Source: Planctomycetota bacterium
GTDB lineage: Bacteria > Planctomycetota > B15-G4 > SIAN01
DNA: 64,000 bases
Direction of reading: 5' to 3'
NCBI GenBank assembly: GCA_016795285.1
Contig: JAEUIC010000005.1
Span: 124,001 to 188,000 of the forward strand
Below are positions 52,038 to 62,917 of the stretch, one piece after another; position 1 is the first letter of the stretch, and every line of letters begins with the position of its first letter. Position numbers and translations under genes: made by a program. The notes under the pieces are model-generated. The model had not been told where the DNA came from. It ran no database searches and was given only the letters and a program-made list of their open reading frames with translations.

Positions 52038-53831
52038 TTACGGGGCGGGCGGGAGCTCGAAGCGGATCTTCAAGTCGCGCATGGCGCGCTCGTCGGCGAG
52101 CGTCGGCGCGCCGGTCATGAGGCAGGTCGCGGTGGCGGTCTTCGGGAAGGCGATCACCTCGCGGATGTTCTCCGCCTCGAGCAGCAGCGCGATCAGGCGG
52201 TCGAGGCCGATGCCGATCCCGCCGTGCGGCGGCGCGCCGTACTCGAACGCCTCGAGCATGAAGCCGAACTTGCGCTGCGCCGCCTCCTCGCTCAAGCCGA
52301 CCGCCTCGAAGACGCGCTGCTGCAGCGCGCGATCGTGGATGCGGATCGACCCCGAGCCGAGCTCCCAGCCGTTCATCACGAGGTCGTAGGCGCGCGCCGC
52401 GACGGCGCCCGGCTCCTTCACGATCTGGCCGGGGTACTGCTCGATCGGCGTGGTGAAGGGGTGGTGCGCCGCCTTCCACGCCTTCTCGTCCTCGTCGTAC
52501 TCGAAGAGCGGGAACTCGACCACCCAGCAGAGCTCGAGCGTCCCCTTCTTCACGCCGCCGAACCGCTCGCCGAGCTGCCGGCGCACTTCGGCGAGCGCCG
52601 CGCATGCGACCTTCAGGCGATCGGCGACGAAGAGCAGCAGGTCGCCTGGCGCCGCGCCCAGCTTGGCGAGGAGCGCCTTGCCGGCCGCATCCTCGAGCCC
52701 CTTCGCGACGCCGCCGACCGGCTTGCCGCTCGCGTCGATCTTGCTCCAGGCGAGCCCCTTGGCGCCGAGCTCCTTCGCGCGCCCCTCGAGCCCCTCGATC
52801 TCCTTGCGCGAGAGCGCCTCGCCGCCCGGCACGCGCAGCGCGCGCAGCACGCCGCCCGCGTCGACCGCGCCGCGGAAGATCTTGAAGTCGCTCCCCTTCG
52901 CCTCGGCGCTCACGTCCTCGATCTGCAGCGCGTTGCGCAGGTCGGGCTTGTCGCAGCCGTAGCGCAGCATCGACTCGCCCCAGGTGATGCGCCGGAACGG
53001 GCGCGGCACCTTGGCGCCGGTCGCCGTCTCGATGGCGTGCGCGATGGCCGACTCGACGGTCGCGAAGATCAGCTCCTCGTCGGGGAAGCTCATCTCGAGG
53101 TCGAGCTGCGTGAACTCGGGCTGCCGATCGGCGCGCAGGTCCTCGTCGCGCATGCAGCGCGCGATCTGGAAGTACTTGTCGTAGCCCGCCACCATCAGCA
53201 GCTGCTTGAAGATCTGCGGCGACTGCGGCAGCGCGTAGCAGTGGCCCGGGTAGAGGCGGCTCGGCACGAAATACTCGCGCGCTCCTTCCGGCGTCGCCTT
53301 GGTGAGGAAGGGCGTCTCGACCTCGACGAATCCCTGGCGGGTGAAGTCGTTGCGGATCGCCTGCATGAACTGGTGGCGGAACAGGAGGTTCCGCTGCATC
53401 TGCGGGCGGCGCAGGTCGAGGTAGCGGTACTTGAGGCGCACCTCTTCCGACACGGTCGCGTCGTCGCGGATCGAGAAGGGCGGCGTGCGCGAGCGGTTCA
53501 GGATCTCGAGGCGGTCGGCCGCGAGCTCGACCTGGCCGGTCGGCCGCTCGGCGTTCACGTTCTCGGCCGGGCGGGCGCGCACGACGCCGCTCACCGCCAC
53601 CACGTCCTCGGGGCGCAGCGACTGCGCGTCGGCGAGCAGCTTCGCGTCGCCGTCGCCGAAGAAGACCTGGGTCAGGCCGTAGCGATCGCGCAGGTCGCCG
53701 AAGACGAAGTGGGAGTGGTCCCGGGTGGTGTGCACCCAGCCATTCAAGGTGACCCGCTGGCCGACGTGCTCGAGCCGCAGCTCGCCGCACGTGTGGGTGC
53801 GCCGCGTGAACGCGCTGCCGCCGTCGCTCAT
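52038..53831 (-). CDS. aspS: Aspartate-tRNA ligase, bacterial type
   Basis: A 597-residue class II synthetase. An N-terminal OB-fold (TLNGWVHTTRDHSHFVFGDLRDRYG), motif 2 IARCMRDEDLRADRQPEFTQLDLE, a GAD insertion domain (about 300-420) and motif 3 GIGIGLDRLIALL mark the bacterial AspRS. The ATG at 53831 has GGAGG before it; an upstream in-frame start at 53861 is less likely. No gatCAB genes are nearby, so whether it also charges tRNA(Asn) is not decidable here. It follows atpC by 105 bases. Confidence 0.96.
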   Translation of the reverse strand: MSDGGSAFTRRTHTCGELRLEHVGQRVTLNGWVHTTRDHSHFVFGDLRDRYGLTQVFFGDGDAKLLADAQSLRPEDVVAVSGVVRARPAENVNAERPTGQVELAADRLEILNRSRTPPFSIRDDATVSEEVRLKYRYLDLRRPQMQRNLLFRHQFMQAIRNDFTRQGFVEVETPFLTKATPEGAREYFVPSRLYPGHCYALPQSPQIFKQLLMVAGYDKYFQIARCMRDEDLRADRQPEFTQLDLEMSFPDEELIFATVESAIAHAIETATGAKVPRPFRRITWGESMLRYGCDKPDLRNALQIEDVSAEAKGSDFKIFRGAVDAGGVLRALRVPGGEALSRKEIEGLEGRAKELGAKGLAWSKIDASGKPVGGVAKGLEDAAGKALLAKLGAAPGDLLLFVADRLKVACAALAEVRRQLGERFGGVKKGTLELCWVVEFPLFEYDEDEKAWKAAHHPFTTPIEQYPGQIVKEPGAVAARAYDLVMNGWELGSGSIRIHDRALQQRVFEAVGLSEEAAQRKFGFMLEAFEYGAPPHGGIGIGLDRLIALLLEAENIREVIAFPKTATATCLMTGAPTLADERAMRDLKIRFELPPAP

Positions 53832-53936
53832 CTCCGCCTCCTGCGAAAGGGGCGGAAGCATAGCGCGCTCGCGAAGCTCCCCCGCGAGCGGAGCAGCGGC
53901 GGCGCGCCGCCGATCAGCGCGGCGAAGCCCGCCGGC

Positions 53937-54356
53937 TCAGTCGAGCCCGGTGAGCCGCACCGCCGAGAGGCGCGCCAGCGAGCGGCGCAGCGCCGCCTCG
54001 GCGCGCGCGCTGTCGACCTTGCCGTCGCGCTGGCGCATGCGCTCCTTGGCGCGCGCGGCCGCCTTCTCGGCGCGGGCGGCATCGATCTGGCCGCGCGCGT
54101 TGCAGAAGTCGACCAGCACGCGCACGCCGGCGCGCCGCACCTCGACGAACCCCTCGCCCACCGCGAAGGCGCGCGCCTTGCCGTCCTCGCCGCGCAGCCG
54201 CAGCAGCCCGGCGTCGAGCGCCGCCACCAGCGGCGCGTGGCGCGCGAGCACGCCGAAGCTGCCCTTCTTGCCGGGCAGCTTGAGCGATGTGACCCGTCCC
54301 CGATAGGACGAGCCCTCGGGAGTGATCACTTCGAAGTCGAATGCGGTCTCGGCCAT
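53937..54356 (-). CDS. atpC: ATP synthase epsilon subunit
   Basis: A 139-residue F1 subunit with the N-terminal beta-sandwich (FDFEVITPEGSSYRGRVTSLKLPGKKGSFGVLARHAPLVAAL) and a C-terminal helical region. It controls ATP hydrolysis through the C-terminal helices. The ATG at 54356 has GAGG seven bases upstream, and GTG at 54362 is possible. It is the last gene of the atp operon, separated from atpD by a gap with a tandem repeat. Confidence 0.95.
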   Translation of the reverse strand: MAETAFDFEVITPEGSSYRGRVTSLKLPGKKGSFGVLARHAPLVAALDAGLLRLRGEDGKARAFAVGEGFVEVRRAGVRVLVDFCNARGQIDAARAEKAAARAKERMRQRDGKVDSARAEAALRRSLARLSAVRLTGLD

Positions 54357-54371
54357 CGTCACACCTCGAGA

Positions 54372-54431
54372 GCGGCGAACTCGGCGGCAGCCAACTCGGC
54401 GGCGGCGAACACGGCAGCGGCGGACTCGGCA
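54372..54431 (-). repeat. Four tandem 15-bp repeats between atpD and atpC
   Basis: Units at 54372-54386, 54387-54401, 54402-54416 and 54417-54431 share the pattern GC(G/A)GC(G/C)(A/G)AC(T/A)CGGC(G/A). They fill most of the gap from the atpD stop to the atpC ribosome site. As the unit length is a multiple of three they keep an Ala/Glu-rich open frame, but no start or ribosome site supports coding. Confidence 0.8.
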
Positions 54432-54450
54432 GTCCGGTCAGCCGCTCCGC

Positions 54451-55929
<1,479 letters not shown>

Positions 55930-55978
55930 TCATGAGCGAGCGCGGCGGCTCGAGGGCGAGGAGGCGAGTGCCGAAGTC

Positions 55979-55996
55979 TGGCTCCGCAAGGAGCCA
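55979..55996 (-). promoter_or_regulatory. 7-bp hairpin in the atpG-atpD gap
   Basis: TGGCTCC (55979-55985) and GGAGCCA (55990-55996) form a perfect stem; on the transcribed minus strand the loop reads TTGC, closed by C-G. The 181-base gap has no gene. It may be an RNA processing or stability element adjusting the amount of beta relative to gamma. Confidence 0.45.
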
Positions 55997-56035
55997 ACGA
56001 GGCCCGCCGACGAAGCCATCGAGTCGCCGAGCCGC

Positions 56036-56986
56036 TCATGCCAGGGCCTCGGCGCCGCCGACGATGTCGAGCAGCTCCTTGGTGATCGTCTCCTGGCGCG
56101 CGCGGTTGTACTTGCGCGTGAGGCTGCCGATCATGTCGCCTGCGGCATCGGTCGCCGCCTTCATCGCCATGCGTCGCTGCGCTTGCTCCGACGCCATCGA
56201 ATCGAGCATCGCGGCGAAGACCCGCATCGCGAGGCTCTTCGGCATCAGCACGTCGAACAGCTCCTGCGGCGACGGCTCGAGCAGCATGCCGACGTCGGCG
56301 CCAGCCGCAGTTGCAGCCGCCGTTCCCGCCGCCGCAGCGGGAGCGACCGTCGCCGCGCCCGCCTTCGCGCCGCCCGCCGTATCGGTCGGCTTCGCGTCGG
56401 CGATGATCGGCAGCAGCCGATCGACGGTCGTCACCTGCCGGCCGACCGAGACGAAGCGCGTGAAGACCACGTGCACCTCGTCGACGCCGCCCGCGGCGCT
56501 GCCCTTGAGGAAGAGTTCCGTCATCTGGCGGGCGATCTCGCGCGCGCGCCGGAAGCCGAGCTTCTCGACCTCGTCGTTGAACGACTCCTTGATCGGGAGG
56601 CGGCGGGCGTAGTGGACGCGCGCCTTCTTGCCGATCGTGTAGAGGTCGACGGCGACCTCCTTCTTCTCGGAGAGGAAGGCCGACACCTTGCGGAAGACGT
56701 TGGCGTTGTAGGCGCCGCACAGGCCGCGGTCGGAGCTGATCACCACCACCGCGATGCGGCCGACCTTCTCGCGCGCCTGCGTGAGCGGCGACGAGAGCGT
56801 CGAGCCGCCGCCGGCGAGCAGCGCGCTGAACCCCTTGATGGCGTCGGCGTAGGGGCGCGCCCCCTCGGCCTTCGACTGCATGCGACGAAGCCGCGTGGTC
56901 GCGACCATCTCCATCGCGCGCGTGATCTTCTGGATCGAAGTCACGCTGCGGATGCGTCGCCGCAGCTCCTTCATGCCTTGCGCCAT
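56036..56986 (-). CDS. atpG: ATP synthase gamma subunit with Ala/Thr-rich insertion
   Basis: A 316-residue central-stalk subunit: N-terminal MKELRRRIRSVTSIQKITRAMEMVA and C-terminal ALRMAMKAATDAAGDMIGSL-type block with YNRARQETITKELLDIVGGAEA. Between them, at about residues 195-230, lies a low-complexity run rich in Ala, Thr and Gly (KAGAATVAPAAAAGTAAATA), making the protein about 25 residues longer than usual. The insertion falls in the Rossmann-like domain exposed outside F1. The ATG at 56986 has GGGAGCC upstream. Confidence 0.96.
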   Translation of the reverse strand: MAQGMKELRRRIRSVTSIQKITRAMEMVATTRLRRMQSKAEGARPYADAIKGFSALLAGGGSTLSSPLTQAREKVGRIAVVVISSDRGLCGAYNANVFRKVSAFLSEKKEVAVDLYTIGKKARVHYARRLPIKESFNDEVEKLGFRRAREIARQMTELFLKGSAAGGVDEVHVVFTRFVSVGRQVTTVDRLLPIIADAKPTDTAGGAKAGAATVAPAAAAGTAAATAAGADVGMLLEPSPQELFDVLMPKSLAMRVFAAMLDSMASEQAQRRMAMKAATDAAGDMIGSLTRKYNRARQETITKELLDIVGGAEALA

Positions 56987-57024
56987 GCCTGGCTCCCGTC
57001 AGCCTTCGCGACCTGCCCGCCCAC

Positions 57025-58569
<1,545 letters not shown>

Positions 58570-58609
58570 CGGCTGATTCCTGTTTCCATCGAGGCGACCG
58601 CAGCGACGT

Positions 58610-59197
58610 TCAAGTCGCGTCGGACGCAGCAGGCTTCTGCAAGGACACGCCCTGCAAGGACACGCGCAGCAGCTCTTCGCGCATCCCGGCGAGGCGGCGG
58701 CGCGCCGTCCCGTCGAGGAGCATCGAGCCCACCTTCACGCGCACGCCGCCGAGCAAGGTCGCATCCACCGTCTCTTGCAGCGTGATCTTCTTCTGCGTCA
58801 GCTCGCCGAGGCGAGCGACGAGGGACTCGCGCGCCGCGGCGTCGAGCGGAGCGGCCGAGACGACCTCGGCCACCGCTTCGCCGCGCTGCTCGCGCAGGAG
58901 CCCCGCGAACTCCTCGGCCGCGAGCGGCAGCACCCGCTCACGACCGCGATCGAGGAGGAAATGGACGAAGTCGCGAGTCAGCGCCTTGGTCGACTCGGGC
59001 ACGAGCCGATCGGCGACGCCACGCTTGGTCGCCAGGTCGGCGCGCGGATCGAGCAGGGTCGCGAGGAGCGCCGGCTCGTGCGCCAGCTTCTGCAGCAGGC
59101 GCTCGAGATCCTGCAACACTTCGTCGGCGGCCTGCTGCTCGAGCGCGAGCTCGAACAAGGCGCGTACGTAGCGACGAGCGATGGTCCGTTCCGTCAC
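58610..59197 (-). CDS. atpH: ATP synthase delta subunit
   Basis: A 195-residue peripheral-stalk subunit with the OSCP/delta pattern: [27 protein letters not shown] at the start and [26 protein letters not shown] near the C-terminus. It connects F1 to the b-subunit stalk. It lies 55 bases after atpF. Confidence 0.95.
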   Translation of the reverse strand: MTERTIARRYVRALFELALEQQAADEVLQDLERLLQKLAHEPALLATLLDPRADLATKRGVADRLVPESTKALTRDFVHFLLDRGRERVLPLAAEEFAGLLREQRGEAVAEVVSAAPLDAAARESLVARLGELTQKKITLQETVDATLLGGVRVKVGSMLLDGTARRRLAGMREELLRVSLQGVSLQKPAASDAT

Positions 59198-59252
59198 GAG
59201 CAGGCTCCGTGCCGACTCCGGCGCACGATTCTCAACCGCAGCTCACCGCGGC

Positions 59253-59777
59253 TCATCCGCGCTTCATGAGGGCGATCGCCTCGGAGGCCAGGCGACGGTT
59301 GTCGTCCTGACCGACGGCGCGACCGAGCACCGTCCCGGCCGCCTCGATCGCGAGATCGACCGCCTGCACGCGCATCTCCTCGACCGCCTGCTGCTTCGCG
59401 AGCGCGATCTCCTCGCGCGCGCGCTGCAGCAGCTTGTCGGCCTGGGAACGAGCGTCGGCCTCGAGCTCCTTCGCGAGCTTCTCGCCGCGTGCCCGCGTCT
59501 CCTCGACGATGCGGTCGGCCTTCGCGTAGGCCTCCTTCAGCTTCGCCTCGGTCTCGGCGGCGGCCCGCTTCGCCTCGGCTTCCGCCCGCTCCGCCTTACC
59601 GAGCCCCTCCTCGACCTTCTTCTCGCGGGTCTCGAGCGCCGCGATCAGCGGCCCCCAGGCGACCTTCGAGAGGACGAAGACGACCAACCCGAACACGGCC
59701 CAGGTCCAGAACAGCGTCCCGGGGTCGTACTTGAGCGGGTCCCAGTCGGTGAGGAGTGCGAGCGAACGAGCGGTCAT
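59253..59777 (-). CDS. atpF: ATP synthase b subunit
   Basis: A 174-residue peripheral stalk subunit: one N-terminal membrane helix (LFWTWAVFGLVVFVLSKVAWGPL, including the conserved basic-to-proline end) followed by a long charged helix with repeated Glu/Ala/Lys. The ATG at 59777 fits the usual length; the open frame above it is Ser/Arg-rich and antisense to nothing known, so it is not used. Only one b gene is present, not a b/b' pair. Confidence 0.93.
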   Translation of the reverse strand: MTARSLALLTDWDPLKYDPGTLFWTWAVFGLVVFVLSKVAWGPLIAALETREKKVEEGLGKAERAEAEAKRAAAETEAKLKEAYAKADRIVEETRARGEKLAKELEADARSQADKLLQRAREEIALAKQQAVEEMRVQAVDLAIEAAGTVLGRAVGQDDNRRLASEAIALMKRG

Positions 59778-59871
59778 GCCGATGCTCCGCGGACCCGCCG
59801 ATCGCGGCGCGTCCAAAGCTGCGGTCGAGCAGGGTGCGAACTTGGCGAGCGACGTCCGAGGACGGTCGCGA

Positions 59872-60153
59872 TCACATGAAGATCGCGAGCATGCAGGTGA
59901 TGATCGCGAGCAGCGTGACGCCTTCGATGAGGGCCGCGGCGAGCAGCATGCCGCCACGGATGTCGGCCGCCGCTTCCGGCTGGCGCGAGATGCCTTCCAT
60001 CGCCGCCGACGCGAGGCGCGAGATGCCGAACGCGCCGCCGAAGATGCAGAGGCCGGCGCCGATCGCCGCCATCGCGTTCTTGAAGCCGAAGTCGAAGACC
60101 TCGGTCTTCGGCGCGTCCTGAACCAGGGTCACCAGCGAAACGAGAAGGTCCAT
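59872..60153 (-). CDS. atpE: ATP synthase c subunit
   Basis: A 93-residue two-helix ring subunit. The ion-binding carboxylate is Glu77 in AALIEGVTLL; the residue after it is glycine, without the Gln/Ser-Thr signature of Na+-type rings, so protons are the likely ion (inference). The loop between helices holds SRQPEA, the conserved RQP. The N-terminus has an extra 25 residues (LVSLVTLVQDAPKTEVFDFG) before helix 1. A tandem repeat lies just upstream in the atpB-atpE gap. Confidence 0.96.
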   Translation of the reverse strand: MDLLVSLVTLVQDAPKTEVFDFGFKNAMAAIGAGLCIFGGAFGISRLASAAMEGISRQPEAAADIRGGMLLAAALIEGVTLLAIITCMLAIFM

Positions 60154-60172
60154 CTCCAGATCTCCGTGTCTG

Positions 60173-60242
60173 GCACCCTCGCGGGCGCCCGCCCATGCGC
60201 CCTCGCGAGCGCGTGCCTAGCGCCCTCGCGAGCGCGTGCTTG
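60173..60242 (-). repeat. Tandem 23-24 bp repeats with internal palindrome, upstream of atpE
   Basis: Units 60197-60219 and 60220-60242 are identical over 20 bases; a degenerate third lies at 60173-60196. Each contains CTCGCGAG (or CTCGCGGG in the degenerate unit), so each can fold into a short hairpin. They end about 20 bases before the atpE start codon on the transcribed strand, inside the 178-base atpB-atpE gap. Confidence 0.85.
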
Positions 60243-60331
60243 TCGTTGCCTCGAGGAGCAGCGCCGCAAGTCGGTCGCCGCCCCGGTTGTTCGTTCGTGT
60301 GAAACGTCGCCGCCGCCGCCTGCCGTCCCGC

Positions 60332-61417
60332 TCAGTGCTCCGGGTGGACCGCGGCGCCGACGAAGAGGATCGAAAGGTAGGTGAAGATGTAGGCCTGGAT
60401 GAAGGCCACCAGCAGTTCGAGGAAGGTGAGGAAGGCGTTGAAGCCGACGCCAACCGCGCCGATCGCGTAGCTCTGGAACAGGTAGATCAGGCCGTACACC
60501 GTCAGCATCGCGAGGTGGCCGCCGAGCATGTTCGCGAAGAGACGGATGGTGAGGGCGATCGGCTTGATGATCAGGCCCATCACCTCGATCGGATACATGA
60601 TGCAGAGGATCGCGACCCGCATCAGCTTCATGCCGGCCGAGTCGCCGAGGTGGATCGGCGGCGCGAGGCCGACGATGTAGTGGCCGAGCCCCTGCTCCTT
60701 GATGCCGCCGTAGAGGATCGCGGTGAACGTGGTGAGCGCGAGGCCGCCGGTCACCCAGAAATTGGCCGTCGCCGTGGTCGGGAAGTGCATCGACCGGAAG
60801 AAATCGAAGTTCGGCAGGATGCCGAACAGGTTCATGATCAGGATGCAGAAGAACTGGGTGAGGAAGAGCGGCAGGAACTTGCGGCCATGGTGCTCGCCCA
60901 TGTTGGCGTAGACCATGTCGTTCTTGACGAAGGCGACCAGCGCCTCGAGGCAGTTCTGCAGCGGCCCGCGCGCGATGAGGCCGCCCTTCTTCCGCTGCCG
61001 CGCCAGCCAGCCGAACGCGAGCAACACGATCGTCGCCGCGATCAACAGCGCGAGGTTGTGGTTGGTGAAGTGGAACGGGATCGGGCCGATCTGCAGGTAG
61101 GGCTCGTGCGTGTAGGCGTGCGCGAAGAGGTGCTGGTAGATCCCCGTCATCATGTCGGACGAGGAGACCGGCGAAGCCGCCCCGTGACCGTCGGCGGCAC
61201 CGTGCGAATCAGCGCCGTGCCCGTCCGCCGCCGCATGGCCGTCGCTGGAATGGCCGGCGACCGCATGACCGCCGGGCTCGACGGCCGGGGTCGACTCTTG
61301 AGCGACACCACCCGCGATCGCAGCGACCGCTGCCGCAGGGAAGGGCGCGACGGCCGCCGGGAGCGGCTCGGCGAGGGCGAAGAGAAGGGCGCAGATCGCG
61401 ATCGCCGCCTGGATCAC
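60332..61417 (-). CDS. atpB: ATP synthase a subunit with signal-like, His-rich N-terminal extension
   Basis: About 361 residues from the GTG at 61417, which has GGGAGG upstream. The C-terminal part (about 95-361) is the standard a subunit with several membrane helices and the essential arginine in ALTIRLFANMLGGHLA. Before it comes a hydrophobic start (about 4-36) and a periplasm-facing linker with six histidines at about residues 51, 56, 61, 67, 72 and 78, spaced five or six apart, each next to glycine or aspartate. Extensions of this type occur in some bacterial a subunits; the histidines could bind metal. The start overlaps the stop of the upstream gene as GTGA. Confidence 0.94.
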   Translation of the reverse strand: MIQAAIAICALLFALAEPLPAAVAPFPAAAVAAIAGGVAQESTPAVEPGGHAVAGHSSDGHAAADGHGADSHGAADGHGAASPVSSSDMMTGIYQHLFAHAYTHEPYLQIGPIPFHFTNHNLALLIAATIVLLAFGWLARQRKKGGLIARGPLQNCLEALVAFVKNDMVYANMGEHHGRKFLPLFLTQFFCILIMNLFGILPNFDFFRSMHFPTTATANFWVTGGLALTTFTAILYGGIKEQGLGHYIVGLAPPIHLGDSAGMKLMRVAILCIMYPIEVMGLIIKPIALTIRLFANMLGGHLAMLTVYGLIYLFQSYAIGAVGVGFNAFLTFLELLVAFIQAYIFTYLSILFVGAAVHPEH

Positions 61418-61710
61418 CCTTTCGCCTCCCGTTTCCGCTCGACCCGCGCTCGGTAGTGCCGAGCTCCGTCGATCAGTGCCGCCGCGAACGAAGCCGCACC
61501 GACCGTGAAAACCAACGCGAGGCGATGCTCCGTGCCGCTGAGCAGCAACCCAGCCACAAGGAGGACCACCAGGAAGAAGCGCGCTCCCATGCCGGCGAGC
61601 TGCGCTTTCTCCCGATCCAAACGCAAGACGCGCGCCAGCAGCGGCGCCGTCCCGAAGAAGATCGCGATCGTGGTCGCCGCCACTGCCGCGACCTGCCAGA
61701 ACCAGCTCAT
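61414..61710 (-). CDS. ATP synthase subunit I-like membrane protein
   Basis: A 98-residue protein with three hydrophobic helices (about 5-25, 44-60, 65-85) and a basic tail. Size, position just before atpB and the LLVAGLLLSGTEHRLALVFTVGAASFAAALIDG end fit the AtpI/UncI family, which helps c-ring assembly. The sequence match is loose, so the name is by position. It overlaps the neighbours on both sides by four bases. Confidence 0.7.
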   Translation of the reverse strand: MSWFWQVAAVAATTIAIFFGTAPLLARVLRLDREKAQLAGMGARFFLVVLLVAGLLLSGTEHRLALVFTVGAASFAAALIDGARHYRARVERKREAKG

Positions 61711-62000
61711 GCACCCGTCCCGCGTCCGTCGCCCCGCCCCATGGTGCCGCGCTCCGTCGAGTTCTTCCCCGACGAGCCCCGCTCCATCGAGCGCAACGTC
61801 TGGATCACCACGGCGCCGCCCGCCACTCCGCCGAACAGCCCGAGCGCGACCGTGAAGGCGATCGGCCGCCAACCGAGCGCGCGATCGATCGCCCGCCCTG
61901 CCAACACGCCGATCACCACCGCTGCGGCGAAGCCGGTGCCGAGGGCGCTCGCCACGGCGAAGCCGCGCGCGAGCGCCAAGAACGGCCGCGGCTCTGCCAT
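61707..62000 (-). CDS. atpZ: AtpZ-type F-ATPase gene 1 protein
   Basis: A 97-residue protein with two membrane helices: FAVASALGTGFAAAVVIGVLAGRAID and PIAFTVALGLFGGVAGGAVVI, the G-AGR-ID and FGG-AGG glycine patterns of the AtpZ (ATPase_gene1) family. It may take part in Mg2+/Ca2+ entry or c-ring assembly, as proposed for this family. The ATG at 62000 follows GAGGG. It is the first gene of the ATP synthase operon. Confidence 0.8.
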   Translation of the reverse strand: MAEPRPFLALARGFAVASALGTGFAAAVVIGVLAGRAIDRALGWRPIAFTVALGLFGGVAGGAVVIQTLRSMERGSSGKNSTERGTMGRGDGRGTGA

Positions 62001-62108
62001 CACCGCCCTCGCACTTCCCCCTGCGTGGCCCTTCGCCGGCCGGTCGCGCAGGCTGCGCCGGAGCGCCCTGCAGCAGCCCCGCACGGCGGCCGCTCGCGAA
62101 GGGCGGGC

Positions 62109-62114
62109 ACCATA
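62109..62114 (-). promoter_or_regulatory. Weak candidate -10 box for the atp operon
   Basis: On the minus strand TATGGT at 62109-62114 is a fair -10 match, about 110 bases before the atpZ start; no good -35 is seen 17 bases upstream (TTTCGC). The 326-base gap between atpZ and the sigma factor gene (62001-62326) holds no gene. Confidence 0.25.
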
Positions 62115-62186
62115 GCGCCGCTCGACCGGCGGCGAAACGGCCGGCAGGCGGGGGCCGGCAAGCGGTTCCCACCCTTCGCGCGGCGC

Positions 62187-62219
62187 GAAAATCGGTCGGA
62201 ACCGACGTCCCGCGATTTC
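62187..62219 (+). promoter_or_regulatory. Dyad with ECF-type -35 word upstream of the sigma factor gene
   Basis: GGAACC at 62198-62203 resembles an ECF sigma -35 box. It lies inside GTCGG-AA-CCGAC (62195-62206), which is enclosed by a second inverted pair GAAAATCG (62187-62194) and CGATTTC (62213-62219). A TTACGG word follows 16 bases after GGAACC. Autoregulation by the ECF factor is possible but not shown. Confidence 0.35.
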
Positions 62220-62326
62220 TTACGGTGATCGCAGTCGGAGCCTCCGGAGAGCGCCCGACGCGGCCGCGCCGAGCCAGCGCAGCCCCTGCCCCCCAAGGCG
62301 ACCGCCCTTCCCCCGAAGGCGACCGA

Positions 62327-62917
62327 ATGGACGACCTCGACCTCGCGACGCTGGAGCTCGCCCGCGCGGGCGACCTCGACGCCTACCGCGCGTTCGTCAA
62401 GGCGTACGAGCGGCCGATCCACCACACCGTCTGGCGGCTGGTGGGCAGCCGCTTCGCCGCCGAGGTCGAGGACATCTCGCAGGACATCTTCATCAAGCTC
62501 TTCCGCGCGCTCCCGCAGTTCGACGCGACGCGCGGCACCAAGCTGTCGAGCTGGGTCTTCACCTTCGTCAAGAACTACTGCTTCGACGTCCTGAAGCGCC
62601 GCCGCCTGCCGACCATCTCGATCGACGCCGGCGAGGATGGCGCGACGCTGCCGATCGCCGGCCGCAGCCTCGACCCCGGCGACGAGCTGTCGACCCGCGA
62701 GGTGCAGGACGCCATCGCGCGCGCCGTCGACCTGCTGCCGCGCGAGCAGAAGCTCGCCTTCGTGCTGCGCGAGTACGAAGGGCTCGCCTACGCGGAGATC
62801 GCCGAGATCTCCTGCTGCTCCGAAGGCACCATCAAGTCCCGCATCCACCGCGCGAAGGAAGCGCTGCGCTTCCGCTTGCGCCACCTGCTCTTCGATCTCG
62901 AGGGAGAGCACTCGTGA
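62327..62917 (+). CDS. ECF-type RNA polymerase sigma factor
   Basis: A 196-residue sigma-70 family protein with region 2 (about 20-95: DLDAYRAFVKAYERPIHHTVW, EDISQDIFIKLFRALPQF, TKLSSWVFTFVKNYC) and region 4 (about 135-190: AVDLLPREQKLAFVLREYEGL, SEGTIKSRIHRAKEAL). Regions 1 and 3 are missing, as in ECF factors. The ATG at 62327 starts the conserved part; the frame upstream is open but not domain-bearing. The next gene overlaps its stop as GTGA and encodes the likely anti-sigma factor. Confidence 0.93.
   Translation: MDDLDLATLELARAGDLDAYRAFVKAYERPIHHTVWRLVGSRFAAEVEDISQDIFIKLFRALPQFDATRGTKLSSWVFTFVKNYCFDVLKRRRLPTISIDAGEDGATLPIAGRSLDPGDELSTREVQDAIARAVDLLPREQKLAFVLREYEGLAYAEIAEISCCSEGTIKSRIHRAKEALRFRLRHLLFDLEGEHS

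Noticed and set aside
49852..53790. 1312-codon minus-strand open frame and the 1584-codon plus-strand frame across 49800-54554
   Set aside because: Both are shadows caused by the strong codon bias of thrS, aspS and atpC; they are Arg/Ala/Pro-rich, cross gene boundaries and have no domain sense.
59777..59957. Longer atpF with 60 extra N-terminal codons
   Set aside because: The extra part is Ser/Arg/Cys-rich, overlaps the end of atpE on the same strand and would precede the normal membrane helix without any function.
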